Of a stretch of DNA of 64,000 nt, positions 44,663-53,778 are shown in pieces (position 1 is the stretch's first letter; every line of letters begins with the position of its first letter). A program made the translations under genes and the position numbers. The notes below the pieces were generated by a model. That model made no database searches. It was not told where the DNA came from and worked only from the letters and a program-made list of their open reading frames with translations. This DNA comes from Knoellia sp. S7-12 (GTDB taxonomy: Bacteria; Actinomycetota; Actinomycetes; Actinomycetales; Dermatophilaceae), in contig NZ_CP155449.1 in the NCBI RefSeq assembly GCF_040518285.1, forward strand, positions 1,736,001 through 1,800,000. Reading direction: 5' to 3'.

Positions 44663-46342
44663 ATGACTCCGTCGCGAAGCGAGGTCGACGACGACTTCGC
44701 TGAGTTCGTGCGCGCGCGCCAGCACCAGGTGCTGCGCGCGGCGCACCTGCTCTGCGGGGACCCTCAGGAGGCCGAGGACCTGGCGCGCGGTGCGTTTGTC
44801 GAACTGGCGCTGCATTGGAGCCAAGTGCGAGAAGACGTCCCGGACAGATTTGTCCGCTCAACTCTGTATCGCGACGCGATGGCGCTGCGGCACACCGAAT
44901 CTCACGCGGTGCCGGTGCTAGATCGCCTCTCACCCAAGGATCGGGCGGTCACCGTCCTGCTCCACTTCGAGCACCGCAGTGAGCGCGACGCCGCCGAGGT
45001 CCTTGGCATCTCCATGGGCGGCGTGCGCAGCCGGGCTCATGCTGGTGATGGGCTCGACGGGTTGCTCGCCGATGCGGCCGAACCGATCATCGAGCAGGAC
45101 TTCGTCGATGCCGCACGATCGGGCGCCCGGGCGAGGAAGCTGCGGCAACGCCGCATCGGGATCGGCTCAGCCGTCGCGGTGGCCCTCGTTGCGGTGGCGA
45201 TCGTCGTCGTTCCGCGGGGTTCCACAACCGATCGCGCAAATCCGGTCCCGACCCCGTCGAGTCCCCGACCCACGTCCCTCGCACCATCGGCACAAAGGGA
45301 CCCCGACACGTTCAGCCTGTCCACCGTGACGACTCAGGTGGGGCCAGACCTCAGCCAGGTCAACGCCCTGCCCAGGATCGACGACCTCACGAGGAGCCAG
45401 GTGGCCCTCCCCGAGACGTTGACCTTTGGCCCAGAGACTGTGATTCCCACCCTCGGCGAGGTCGGCAACAACAGCGCACCGGTGCGGGCGGTGCTCCTGA
45501 GGCGTTCGCCCGACGGGATGCGCCCGGTGCTCGTGAGGCCGACTCTGAGCAACCCCTTCGTCCTCGTGGAGGCTCTCACGCTCGAGCCCAATGTGGATGA
45601 AGGAGGGAACACCTCGGAGCCCCTAGAGGTCACGGCGATCGCCAACGACCGGCGGCACGTGATGTTCCTCCAGCCCGACAAGGTCCTGGTTCTCGACGCC
45701 TTCTCCGGCAAGGTGAGCACCTTCGCGGTGGCCGATGCCCACCTCGAGGGAGGCGGATGGACGCCCGACGGTCGGTCGGTCATCGCATGGTCCACGACTC
45801 GCGAGTGGCGCGTCACGCCGGCGACCGGGGCGGCGGACCGGTTGGGGCAGGTGGGGGCCGGCCTCGGTCGGCACAAGGTCGTAGTGGACGGCGATGGCAC
45901 CATGCGGGTACTGGAGTTCGACGACCAGGGAAACAACACCAAGACCATCGGTGGTCCGCGAGTGCTCAGTGACGTCTGGGGCTCCACCTTCACCAACGTC
46001 GACAGCAGGGTCGCCACGGGCGGCTTCCTGAGCCAGGCGACTGCACTGGAGGCGAACATCCACCGCCCGCTACGGCTGTTCCAAGGCGTCTTCACCATTG
46101 ACAGTTCCACCATGGCGCAGGCCCGACTCCTCCTCGCTCCCGGGAGCGAGGGCGTCGCGACGGGTTGCTGCGAGGTTCTGGGCTGGGCCTTCAACGACCA
46201 GGTCCTCATCCGCTGGAAAGGCCGCGATCTCCTCGCGTGGAACGTGCGCACGGGCGCGCTGACTCGTGTGTCCACCCTTCCAGTCAGCGGCGAGGGTTCA
46301 CCGCTCGGCAGGGCCGGACTGGCCGTGGCTCTGGCTCCCTGA
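44663..46342 (+). CDS. Sigma-factor-like domain fused to membrane helix and extracytoplasmic propeller
   Basis: 559 residues. Residues 12-75 resemble sigma region 2 of SigE-family factors (FAEFVRARQHQVLRAAHLLC, then EAEDLARGAFVELALHW) and 85-135 resemble region 4 (LDRLSPKDRAVTVLLHFEHR, AAEVLGISMGGVRSRAHAG). A basic stretch RKLRQRR precedes one membrane helix (about 165-183), a Ser/Pro linker and a beta-propeller-like extracytoplasmic part with WTPDGRSVIAWST and similar repeats. A sigma-like module tethered to its own sensor is unusual; at 1481-3153 sigma and membrane partner are separate genes. Region 2 is degenerate, so DNA binding is uncertain. ATG 44663 is chosen because earlier in-frame starts fall in the hairpin. 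The end overlaps the convergent sulfurtransferase gene by 45 bp. Confidence 0.8.
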   Translation: MTPSRSEVDDDFAEFVRARQHQVLRAAHLLCGDPQEAEDLARGAFVELALHWSQVREDVPDRFVRSTLYRDAMALRHTESHAVPVLDRLSPKDRAVTVLLHFEHRSERDAAEVLGISMGGVRSRAHAGDGLDGLLADAAEPIIEQDFVDAARSGARARKLRQRRIGIGSAVAVALVAVAIVVVPRGSTTDRANPVPTPSSPRPTSLAPSAQRDPDTFSLSTVTTQVGPDLSQVNALPRIDDLTRSQVALPETLTFGPETVIPTLGEVGNNSAPVRAVLLRRSPDGMRPVLVRPTLSNPFVLVEALTLEPNVDEGGNTSEPLEVTAIANDRRHVMFLQPDKVLVLDAFSGKVSTFAVADAHLEGGGWTPDGRSVIAWSTTREWRVTPATGAADRLGQVGAGLGRHKVVVDGDGTMRVLEFDDQGNNTKTIGGPRVLSDVWGSTFTNVDSRVATGGFLSQATALEANIHRPLRLFQGVFTIDSSTMAQARLLLAPGSEGVATGCCEVLGWAFNDQVLIRWKGRDLLAWNVRTGALTRVSTLPVSGEGSPLGRAGLAVALAP

Positions 46343-47158
46343 GCCCGTCTCGATCGGGCGCTGGGGGTCAGTGATCCAGTGGCTCCATGAGCCGATGTAG
46401 GGCGTGGCCTCGAACCCGGCGAGGTGCAGGGCGAGAGCCGTGTGCGCAGCAGTGACGCCCGACCCGCACGACGTGCCGATCTCGCTGCCCTCGTCAACGC
46501 CACATCCCGTGAAGTAGTCCCGCAACTCTCCTGCCGGGAGGAACCGGCCGTCGCTGCCCAACTGGTCCGCCATGGGTGCGTTGCACGCACCGGGAATGTG
46601 GCCGGCCACCGCGTCGATCGGCTCGGTTTCCCCGCGGAAACGTTCTCCCGCACGCGAATCGAGGAGTATGCCGTCCTGTGCCACTCGCGCCGCACCTGCG
46701 GCGTCGAGGACAGGCACCGATCCGGCATTCACGGTCGCGTCACCCGGCTCAGGAGAGGGGACCGCGGTTGTCACGTCGAGCCCGGCCGCCTGCCACGCAG
46801 CGAGTCCGCCGTCGAGCACCCGCACGTCTGCCAGGCCGGCCCAGCGCAGGACCCACCACGCCCGGGCCGATGCGAGCGACGTCTGCTGGTCGTAGACGGC
46901 GAGCGACTCGCCCTGGCGCACACCCGCCGCCCGCAGTCCCGCCTGCAGCACGTCGGGGTCGGGCAGAGGGTGTCGGCCGCTCGAACCGGGAGGCCCGGCC
47001 AGGACCGCATCGAGGTCGAGGTGGGGTGCGCCGGGAAGGTGCGCCGAGGCATACAGGGCAGGGCCGTCGCCGCCGAGGGAGTACTGGACGTCAAGGACGC
47101 GCATGGTTCCCGCGTCGAGGGCAGAAGCGAGTTCGACGGGCGTGATGAGCGTGGGCAT
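46298..47158 (-). CDS. Sulfurtransferase (thiosulfate/3-mercaptopyruvate type)
   Basis: 286 residues, two rhodanese domains: the inactive N-terminal one (about 1-130; VLDVQYSLGG, HLPGAPHLDLD, CF-less) and the catalytic C-terminal one (about 145-275) with GHIPGACNAPMADQL and the active-site loop TSCGSGVTA. The loop sequence CGSGVTA is that of mercaptopyruvate/thiosulfate sulfurtransferases. It transfers sulfur to cyanide or thiols. Its 3' end overlaps the convergent sigma-fusion gene. Confidence 0.9.
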   Translation of the reverse strand: MPTLITPVELASALDAGTMRVLDVQYSLGGDGPALYASAHLPGAPHLDLDAVLAGPPGSSGRHPLPDPDVLQAGLRAAGVRQGESLAVYDQQTSLASARAWWVLRWAGLADVRVLDGGLAAWQAAGLDVTTAVPSPEPGDATVNAGSVPVLDAAGAARVAQDGILLDSRAGERFRGETEPIDAVAGHIPGACNAPMADQLGSDGRFLPAGELRDYFTGCGVDEGSEIGTSCGSGVTAAHTALALHLAGFEATPYIGSWSHWITDPQRPIETGSGSQSHGQSGPAER

Positions 47159-47192
47159 GCGTCCCAGTCAACCAGTGAGAGACTGACGCGTC

Positions 47193-48416
47193 ATGAGTGC
47201 TGAACCGATCGGCCCAGCCGTCACCGCCAAACCCGTTCTGCCACCGCTGCAGATCGGGCGCCACACCATTGAATCGCCCGTCGTCCTCGCACCGATGGCC
47301 GGCATCACCAACCGGGCGTTCCGTCGGCTGTGTCGTGAATACGGTTCTGCCGGGTCTGAAGCGGGTGGGGCGACCGGCGCGACGAGCCTCTATGTCAACG
47401 AGATGGTGACGTCGCGGGCGCTCGTCGAGCGCACCCCTGAGACGATGCGCCTCATCAGCCACGGCCACGAGGAGAACCCTCGGTCGGTCCAGCTCTATTC
47501 CGTCGACCCGGTGACCGCTGGCCTCGCCGCCCGCATGCTCGTGACCGAGGACCGCGCCGACCACATCGACCTCAACTTCGGCTGCCCCGTCCCCAAGGTG
47601 ACCCGCAAGGGTGGGGGAGCGGCGCTGCCCTGGAAGACCGAGCTCTTCCGGGGCATTGTCAGCGCTGTCGTGCGCGAGGCCAACCCCTACAACGTGCCCG
47701 TCACCGTGAAGATGCGCATCGGGATCGACGACGACCACATCACCTACCTCAATGCCGGACGGATCGCCGAGGGCGAGGGCGTGGCAGCCGTCGCGCTGCA
47801 CGCAAGGACTGCGGCACAGGCCTATTCGGGTCAGGCTGACTGGTCAGCCATTGCACGACTCAAGGAAGCCGTGACGTCTGTGCCGGTCCTGGGCAACGGC
47901 GACATCTGGTCCGCCGAGGACGCGCTCGAGATGGTCCGTCAGACGGGCTGCGACGGCGTCGTCGTCGGGCGCGGATGCCTCGGTCGACCCTGGCTCTTCA
48001 CCGATCTCGCGGCCGCCTTCTCGGGCACGCCTTCTCGCGTCCAGCCCGGACTGCGCGAGGTGACGGACACACTCCGGCGCCACACGGCATACCTCGTCGA
48101 TTTCTATGATGGCGACGAGCTCCGAGCCTGCCGCGACATCCGCAAGCACATCGCCTGGTACCTCAAGGGCTTCCCGGCGGGCTCAACTGTGCGCAACCAG
48201 CTCGCCCTCGTCGACAGCCTCCAGGCGCTCGACGACCTCATCGGCACGATGGACCTGGACTCTCCGTGGCCCGGCGATCCGGCGGAGGGCCAGCGCGGAC
48301 GGGCCGGCTCACCCCGCGTCGTCGCCCTGCCCGAGAACTGGCTCAGGTCCCGGGAGCTCAACGAGGCTCAGCGCGCGCAGGTCGCGCAGGCCGAGCTCTC
48401 TGTCTCAGGTGGCTGA
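47193..48416 (+). CDS. dusB: tRNA-dihydrouridine synthase
   Basis: 407 residues. FMN barrel with VVLAPMAGITNRAFRRLCRE, DHIDLNFGCPVPKVTRKGGG (catalytic cysteine), ALHARTAAQAYSGQADW and VVVGRGCLGRPWLF, plus a C-terminal helical domain (DIRKHIAWYLKGFPAGSTVR). It reduces uridine to dihydrouridine in tRNA D-loops. In many actinobacteria it lies near dgt and dnaG, as here. Confidence 0.94.
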   Translation: MSAEPIGPAVTAKPVLPPLQIGRHTIESPVVLAPMAGITNRAFRRLCREYGSAGSEAGGATGATSLYVNEMVTSRALVERTPETMRLISHGHEENPRSVQLYSVDPVTAGLAARMLVTEDRADHIDLNFGCPVPKVTRKGGGAALPWKTELFRGIVSAVVREANPYNVPVTVKMRIGIDDDHITYLNAGRIAEGEGVAAVALHARTAAQAYSGQADWSAIARLKEAVTSVPVLGNGDIWSAEDALEMVRQTGCDGVVVGRGCLGRPWLFTDLAAAFSGTPSRVQPGLREVTDTLRRHTAYLVDFYDGDELRACRDIRKHIAWYLKGFPAGSTVRNQLALVDSLQALDDLIGTMDLDSPWPGDPAEGQRGRAGSPRVVALPENWLRSRELNEAQRAQVAQAELSVSGG

Positions 48417-48428
48417 CAGACTGCCTGC

Positions 48429-49088
48429 ATGACCCAGATCGGTATGCCGGGTGGTTCGGTCGAGCGTCCAGCCATCTTCTTCCGCGACGCGGCACAGTTC
48501 AGGGCGTGGCTCGTGGCCCACCACGAGAGCGCGACCGAGCTGTGGATGGGGCTGCACAAGAAGCACGTCACTGACCGCGGGCTCACGTGGGAGGACGCCG
48601 TGCCCGAGGCGCTCTGCTTCGGCTGGATCGACAGCGTGTCGCAGCGCATCGACGATGACAGTCGGCGCCAGCGTTGGACGCCGCGCAAGTCCTCCAGCAT
48701 CTGGAGCGCCGTCAACATCGCGCACGTCGAACGGCTCACGCGCGAGGGCAGGATGCTCCCGGCCGGAATCGCCGCCTTCGAGAAGCGCAAGCCGGAGCGC
48801 AGCGGCATCTACGCCTACGAGGCGGGCCAGGAACTCACCGAGGTCCAGCGGGCTCAACTGCTCGCCGACCCTGCGGCGGCGGCCTTCTGGGAGATCGCCT
48901 CACCGTCCTACCGCAAGGTCGCGGAGAACTGGGTTGTGACGGCCAAGCGTGAGGAGACTCGCGAGAAGCGGCTCCTCCAGCTCATCGACGACTGTGCCCA
49001 CGGTCGCCTCATCCCGAGCCAGCGCTATGGCAACCAGCCCAAGTGGGTCGAACGAGCTGGCGCCGCAGCGGCGGACGCGACGACGTGA
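48429..49088 (+). CDS. YdeI/OmdA-family protein
   Basis: 219 residues. The YdeI-type signature FRDAAQFRAWLVAHHESATE, then ALCFGWIDSVSQRIDDDSRR and FTPRKSSSIWSAVN-like TPRKSSSIWSAVNIAHVERL, is clear. Family members are annotated as involved in bacteriocin or stress resistance; biochemical role unknown. It lies 12 bp after dusB and 28 bp before dgt, probably one transcription unit. Confidence 0.85.
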   Translation: MTQIGMPGGSVERPAIFFRDAAQFRAWLVAHHESATELWMGLHKKHVTDRGLTWEDAVPEALCFGWIDSVSQRIDDDSRRQRWTPRKSSSIWSAVNIAHVERLTREGRMLPAGIAAFEKRKPERSGIYAYEAGQELTEVQRAQLLADPAAAAFWEIASPSYRKVAENWVVTAKREETREKRLLQLIDDCAHGRLIPSQRYGNQPKWVERAGAAAADATT

Positions 49089-49115
49089 CGGGTCCCACCG
49101 TTTAGGGTCAGTCGC

Positions 49116-50342
49116 GTGACCTACACAGCCGGCGATCGCGAACGCTGGGTCGCCGAGGACCCGGCCCACAAGCGCGCCGACCGCGACGACTTCGCCCGCG
49201 ACCGTGCCCGCCTCGTCCACTCGGCATCTCTGCGGCGGCTCTCGGCCAAGACTCAGGTGCTCCAACCGGGTAGCGATGACTTCATCCGCAACCGGCTCAC
49301 CCACAGCCTCGAGGTGGCCCAGATCGGCCGCGAATTCGGTGCCGCCCTCGGCTGCGACGCCGACGTCGTCGACACCGCATGTCTCGCCCACGACCTCGGA
49401 CACCCGCCGTTCGGTCACAACGGTGAGACAGCGCTCAACGCGATCGCTGCCGACATCGGTGGCTTCGAGGGCAATGCCCAGACCCTGCGGATCCTCACCC
49501 GGCTGGAGCCGAAGCGCTTCCATGCCAACGGTGGTCCCGCCGGACTCAACCTCACCCGGGCCTCGCTCGATGCGACGACGAAGTACCCATGGGCCCGGGG
49601 TGAGTCGCCTTCTCCCACAGGCAAATTCGGCGTGTATGCCGATGACCTTCCTGTTTTTGAGTGGTTCCGTGTTGGCGCCCCGACGGGGCAGCGGGCCTTC
49701 GAGGCCGAGGTCATGGACTGGTCCGACGACGTGGCCTACTCGGTGCACGACGTCGAGGACGCCATCGCGTCGGGGCGCCTCGACCCGCGGTTGCTCCGCA
49801 GCGGCGTCGACGTCGACGCGGTGCTTGACGTGGCCACGGCGACGTATGCGACGGACCTTTCTCGCGACACTCTTGGTGAGGCGCTGGAACGCATCCTCGC
49901 CACGGAGGCCGTGCCCACGGCATACGCCAACACCCGGGTGGATCTCGCCCACCTCAAGGACATGACCTCACGCCTGATCGGCCGTTTCGTCCAGGTCGTC
50001 GAGACGGCGACACGCGAGCGACACGGTTGGGGTGACCTCGTCCGGCACGAGGCGGATCTCGTCGTGCCCGACGAGACGCGCGCCGAGTGCGCCGTCCTCA
50101 AGGCGACGGCCGCACACTTCGTCATGAACGCCGTCGAACGGGTCGAACTCCAAGCGGGGGAGCGCGACATCATCAGCGACCTCGTTGAGGCCTATCGGCA
50201 CGATCCCACCCGGCTTGATCCCGAGCTGCGGGCGGACCACGACGATGCCCAGGACGACGGTGAGGCGTTGCGCGTCGTCGTTGACCAGGTCGCGTCCCTG
50301 ACCGATGTGCGAGCGCTCCATCTGCACCGCCAGTGGACCTGA
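49116..50342 (+). CDS. dgt: Deoxyguanosinetriphosphate triphosphohydrolase-like protein
   Basis: 408 residues of the HD superfamily: RNRLTHSLEVAQIGREFG and the HD pair in CLAHDLGHPPFGHNGE, with MDWSDDVAYSVHDVEDAI completing the metal site. Hydrolyses dNTPs to deoxynucleoside and triphosphate. Adjacent to dnaG, the standard dgt-dnaG arrangement of actinobacteria. Start GTG 49116, with a -10-like TTTAGG close in front and no Shine-Dalgarno sequence. Confidence 0.93.
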   Translation: MTYTAGDRERWVAEDPAHKRADRDDFARDRARLVHSASLRRLSAKTQVLQPGSDDFIRNRLTHSLEVAQIGREFGAALGCDADVVDTACLAHDLGHPPFGHNGETALNAIAADIGGFEGNAQTLRILTRLEPKRFHANGGPAGLNLTRASLDATTKYPWARGESPSPTGKFGVYADDLPVFEWFRVGAPTGQRAFEAEVMDWSDDVAYSVHDVEDAIASGRLDPRLLRSGVDVDAVLDVATATYATDLSRDTLGEALERILATEAVPTAYANTRVDLAHLKDMTSRLIGRFVQVVETATRERHGWGDLVRHEADLVVPDETRAECAVLKATAAHFVMNAVERVELQAGERDIISDLVEAYRHDPTRLDPELRADHDDAQDDGEALRVVVDQVASLTDVRALHLHRQWT

Positions 50343-50360
50343 CCGAGCAAACGGCTGGAG

Positions 50361-50897
50361 TCAGCGCATCACGTCGAGAACGTTCAGCTGCACCCCGTTG
50401 TCGTATGCCGCGTGCTCGGTGAGGGTGAGCCGCTGCGTGGCCTCGGTGTCGGTCGGGAACAGGCGCTTGCCCGTGCCGAGGACGACCGGGAAGACGAGCA
50501 GGTGGTAGCGATCAACGAGACCAGCCGCAGCCAAGCCCTGGGCGAGAGTGGCGCTGGCGTGGACGAGGATCGTTCCCTCCCCGTCGGACTCCTTGAGGGC
50601 GGCCACCTCGTCGAGACTCCGAAGGACGCTCGTGTTGTTCCACTCCGGGTTCTCCAAGGTCGTCGACACGACGTACTTGGGCATGGCGTTGTAGTCGGCG
50701 AACTCCTCCATGGTGGGCCAGACCGGCGCGAACTCGTCATAGCTCCGGCGGCCCAGGAGCAGGCAGCCGGCATCGGCCTGTTCGCGGCCCTTGATCTCGT
50801 AGGCGGCGTCGTCGTGCTCGACGACCTCGAACGTCCAGGCCGGTGACTCCACGACGCCGTCGAGGGTGATGAATTCGGAGACGATGAGAGTGCGCAT
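50361..50897 (-). CDS. Dihydrofolate reductase-family protein (RibD C-terminal type)
   Basis: 178 residues: LIVSEFITLDGVVESPAWTF at the start, CLLLGRRSYDEFAPVWP, KYVVSTTLENPEWNNTSVL and a C-terminal FPVVLGTGKRLFPTD. This subgroup is widespread in actinobacteria; it has the DHFR/RibD fold but its substrate is not established, and it is not the folate-pathway FolA. It is inserted in opposite orientation between dgt and dnaG. Confidence 0.88.
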   Translation of the reverse strand: MRTLIVSEFITLDGVVESPAWTFEVVEHDDAAYEIKGREQADAGCLLLGRRSYDEFAPVWPTMEEFADYNAMPKYVVSTTLENPEWNNTSVLRSLDEVAALKESDGEGTILVHASATLAQGLAAAGLVDRYHLLVFPVVLGTGKRLFPTDTEATQRLTLTEHAAYDNGVQLNVLDVMR

Positions 50898-51044
50898 GAT
50901 GCTGATCCTGTCAGTTGCAAGGGCCCGGTGAGGGTGGTCATCTCCTCAACGAACGCCGACCTGGGGATACGACACTTCTCCCCAAATTTGTTCGCGGCAT
51001 ACTGAACACCCACACAGAAACAAAGCACACCGGGAGGAGCGCAC

Positions 51045-52994
51045 GTGGCGGGTCGGATCAACGCTGACGACATCCAGTCCGTCAAGGAGCGCTCCTCGAT
51101 CGAGGACGTCGTGCGTGACCACGTGACGCTGCGACCCGGCGGGGTCGGCTCACTCAAGGGTCTCTGCCCGTTCCACGACGAGAAGACGCCGTCGTTCACC
51201 GTGCGCCCGGCGGTCGGGGCCTATCACTGCTTCGGGTGCGGCGAGGGCGGCGACGTCATCTCGTTCGTGCAGAAGGTTGAGCACCTCACCTTCGCCGAGT
51301 CGATCGAGCGCCTCGCGGCCAAGATCGGCATGGAGCTGCGCTACGAGGAGGGCGGCGGCCCGCGCGAGGGTGGGATCGGCAAGCGTTCGCGCCTCATCGA
51401 GGCCCACCGTGTGGCCGAGGAGTTCTATGCGTCGATCCTTGTCGACCGGCCCGATGCTCGACCGGGACGCGACTACATGCGCGACCGAGGGTTCAACCGG
51501 GCCGTGGCCGAGCAATACGGCATGGGCTTCGCCCCGCGTGGTGGCGAGGACCTGACCCGGCACCTGCGCGAGAAGGGCTTCACCGAGGACGAGATGGTCA
51601 CCGCCGGTCTGTCGGGGCGGGGGAGTCGTGGGCTCTATGACCGGTTCCGCGGGCGGCTCGTCTGGCCGATCCGTGACGTCACCGGTGACACGGTGGGCTT
51701 CGGCGCGCGGCGGCTGCTCGACGACGACCGGATTGCCGCGAAATACCTCAACACGTCCGAGACCCCGATCTACAAGAAGTCGCTCGTGCTCTATGGCCTC
51801 GACGCGGCCAAGAAGGCGATCGCCCGGGACCGTCAGGCCGTCATCGTCGAGGGCTACACCGACGTCATGGCCGCGCAGCTCTCCGGTGTCGAGGGTGCAG
51901 TGGCAACGTGTGGCACCGCCTTCGGTATCGACCACATCAAGATCTTGCGCCGCATCATGCGCGACGAGGCCGATGGTGCGCCCGCCAAGGTGATCTTCAC
52001 GTTTGACGGTGATGCCGCCGGGCAGAAGGCGGCGATGAAGGCGTTCGGTGAAGACCAGCGTTGGGCTTCACAGTCGTTCGTCGCCGTCGCCCCCGACGGT
52101 ATGGACCCGTGCGACCTCCGGCTCGCCAAGGGCGGCGAGGCGGTCAAGGCCCTCGTCGACGACGCCGTGCCGATGTTCGAGTTCGCAGTGCGCACGACGA
52201 TGAAGCGCTTCGACCTCGAGACCCCTGAGGGGCGCGTCCAGGCGATGCAGGCCGTCGCCCCGATCATCAACTCGATCCGCGACTCGTCGTTGCGGCCCGA
52301 ATACATGCGCAGCGTCGCCGGGATGCTCGGTGTCGAGGTCGAGCAGGTCCGGGGCGAGGTCCAGCGCGCCGGTCGCATCAAGGCCCGCGAGGGTTCGACC
52401 GACGGCGCGTCGTCGCGCCCGGCTGACCGCACGCCCGCGTCGACCGACGACGTGCCCGAACCGAACGCCCAGGAGGGCGCCGCAGCCCTGCCACCGCCGA
52501 ACCTGCGCGACCCGGTGGTCAACAACGAGCGACAGCTCCTGCAGGCGCTCCTGCAGTACCCCACGCGGTTCACCACCGAGACGATCGACGCGATCCCGCC
52601 GGTGGCCTTCACGGCCCCCGCGCACGCGGCGATCTTCGACGGCGTGCGCACCGTCGCCGGTCGTGCCGCCGACCTGTCCACTGCGGGATGGGTTGCTGCC
52701 GTGACCGAGGCCGCGCCGCTGGCCGTGCGTGGGCTGTTGGCGGAGCTGTCGGTGGCGCCCCTGCCGACAAAGGTCGACACGACCACGGGCCTGCCGCCCC
52801 AGCGCTATCTCGAGTCGCTCGTCATCGGCGTCCACGACTCCGGCCTCAGCCGGCAGATCGCCGACGAGACCGCCGCGATCCGACGCCTGCAGAACTCACC
52901 CGAACCCGACCAGGAGGCCCTGCGTGCCCGCTCCCGCCGACTCATCGAGCTCGAGATGAACCGTGCCAGACTGCGTGATCGGCTGACGTCATGA
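51045..52994 (+). CDS. dnaG: DNA primase
   Basis: 649 residues. Zinc-binding CHC2 domain (CPFHDEKTPSF and YHCFGCGEGGD), catalytic core with TOPRIM motifs VIVEGYTDVMAAQ and FTFDGDAAGQKAA, and a C-terminal DnaB-interacting domain (about 480-649). Start GTG with GGGAGGAG upstream. Synthesises RNA primers at the fork. A GGCATAC-T word 50 bp upstream could contribute to the promoter -10 (CATACT at 50998). The stop overlaps the next gene by 4 bp. Confidence 0.95.
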   Translation: MAGRINADDIQSVKERSSIEDVVRDHVTLRPGGVGSLKGLCPFHDEKTPSFTVRPAVGAYHCFGCGEGGDVISFVQKVEHLTFAESIERLAAKIGMELRYEEGGGPREGGIGKRSRLIEAHRVAEEFYASILVDRPDARPGRDYMRDRGFNRAVAEQYGMGFAPRGGEDLTRHLREKGFTEDEMVTAGLSGRGSRGLYDRFRGRLVWPIRDVTGDTVGFGARRLLDDDRIAAKYLNTSETPIYKKSLVLYGLDAAKKAIARDRQAVIVEGYTDVMAAQLSGVEGAVATCGTAFGIDHIKILRRIMRDEADGAPAKVIFTFDGDAAGQKAAMKAFGEDQRWASQSFVAVAPDGMDPCDLRLAKGGEAVKALVDDAVPMFEFAVRTTMKRFDLETPEGRVQAMQAVAPIINSIRDSSLRPEYMRSVAGMLGVEVEQVRGEVQRAGRIKAREGSTDGASSRPADRTPASTDDVPEPNAQEGAAALPPPNLRDPVVNNERQLLQALLQYPTRFTTETIDAIPPVAFTAPAHAAIFDGVRTVAGRAADLSTAGWVAAVTEAAPLAVRGLLAELSVAPLPTKVDTTTGLPPQRYLESLVIGVHDSGLSRQIADETAAIRRLQNSPEPDQEALRARSRRLIELEMNRARLRDRLTS

Positions 52995-53509
52995 AGCTCG
53001 GGCGTCTCGGGCGACGTGGACCCGAGCTTCCCGACGAGGTCACCTCGACCTTGGGGGAGCGAGCCACGGACGTCCTCTCGCTGGTGCGCGACGCGCGCTC
53101 CAGGGCATACATCGTTGCGACCACAACGCATGTGTATGCCGTCCGCGACAGTTCCGTGGTTCTCGACCGGCAGTGGCACATGGTCGACACCGGCTCGTGG
53201 GACGACGAGACGGCTCGCCTCACGGTGAACTGGGTCGACAAGGCGCCAGCGACGGTGTGGGAGCTCGCCGAGCCGGGCACCTTCCCGCAGGTGTTCCGTG
53301 AGCGTGTCCAGGCCACAGTCGTGCTCTCGGACGAGGTCGACCTCGGCGTGAAGCGCAAGGCCAAAGTCGTCGTTCGCAAGGACCTTGCCAACGGTGCGCT
53401 CATGGGCCAGACGATCCTTGGCCGCGGTGTGCGGTCCACCGATCCGGGTGTGCGTGAAGAGACCCGAGCAGCCCTTGACCGGCTCCGTGAGCAGGTCGGA
53501 CTCGACTGA
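52991..53509 (+). CDS. Hypothetical protein downstream of dnaG
   Basis: 172 residues, ATGA-coupled to dnaG. Mixed alpha/beta, no signal or membrane segment; conserved-looking GRLGRRGPELP start and LANGALMGQTILGRGVR end. Similar small proteins follow dnaG in many actinobacteria, but no function is established and I do not assign one. A tRNA gene follows at 135 bp. Confidence 0.75.
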   Translation: MKLGRLGRRGPELPDEVTSTLGERATDVLSLVRDARSRAYIVATTTHVYAVRDSSVVLDRQWHMVDTGSWDDETARLTVNWVDKAPATVWELAEPGTFPQVFRERVQATVVLSDEVDLGVKRKAKVVVRKDLANGALMGQTILGRGVRSTDPGVREETRAALDRLREQVGLD

Positions 53510-53643
53510 GTCGCTCCGCAGGAGCTGGGTGGCTCGGGGCGTTTTCGTGACAGGCCCCACCCTTTGCTATCGTTGCGCAGCGCGCCGCCTGCGGCACGCT
53601 CGTGCAGCAGAACGGCACTGACTCAGTGTCGCTTCGAATGCAT

Positions 53644-53716
53644 TCCCCTGTAGCTCAATTGGCAGAGCAGCCGACTGTTAATCGGCAGGTTGTTGGTTCG
53701 AGTCCAACCGGGGGAG
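53644..53716 (+). tRNA. tRNA-Asn (GTT)
   Basis: 73 nt with all arms: acceptor TCCCCTG/CGGGGGA, D-arm with AGCTCAATTGGCAGAGC, anticodon loop CTGTTAA giving anticodon GTT, and T-arm GGTTCGAGTCC. CCA is not encoded. A weak promoter candidate GTGACA-N15-TATCGT lies at 53547-53573. A strong terminator follows. Confidence 0.97.
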
Positions 53717-53725
53717 CAGTACGAC

Positions 53726-53758
53726 GAAGGGCCCGGATCATCGCGATCCGGGCCCTTC
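53726..53758 (+). terminator. Terminator of tRNA-Asn
   Basis: GAAGGGCCCGGATC, loop ATCGC, and the exact reverse complement GATCCGGGCCCTTC: a perfect 14-bp stem. It also lies 20 bp beyond the stop of the reverse-strand gluD gene, so it can end both transcripts. Confidence 0.85.
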
Positions 53759-53778
53759 AACGTTATGGTTTGGCGCGG

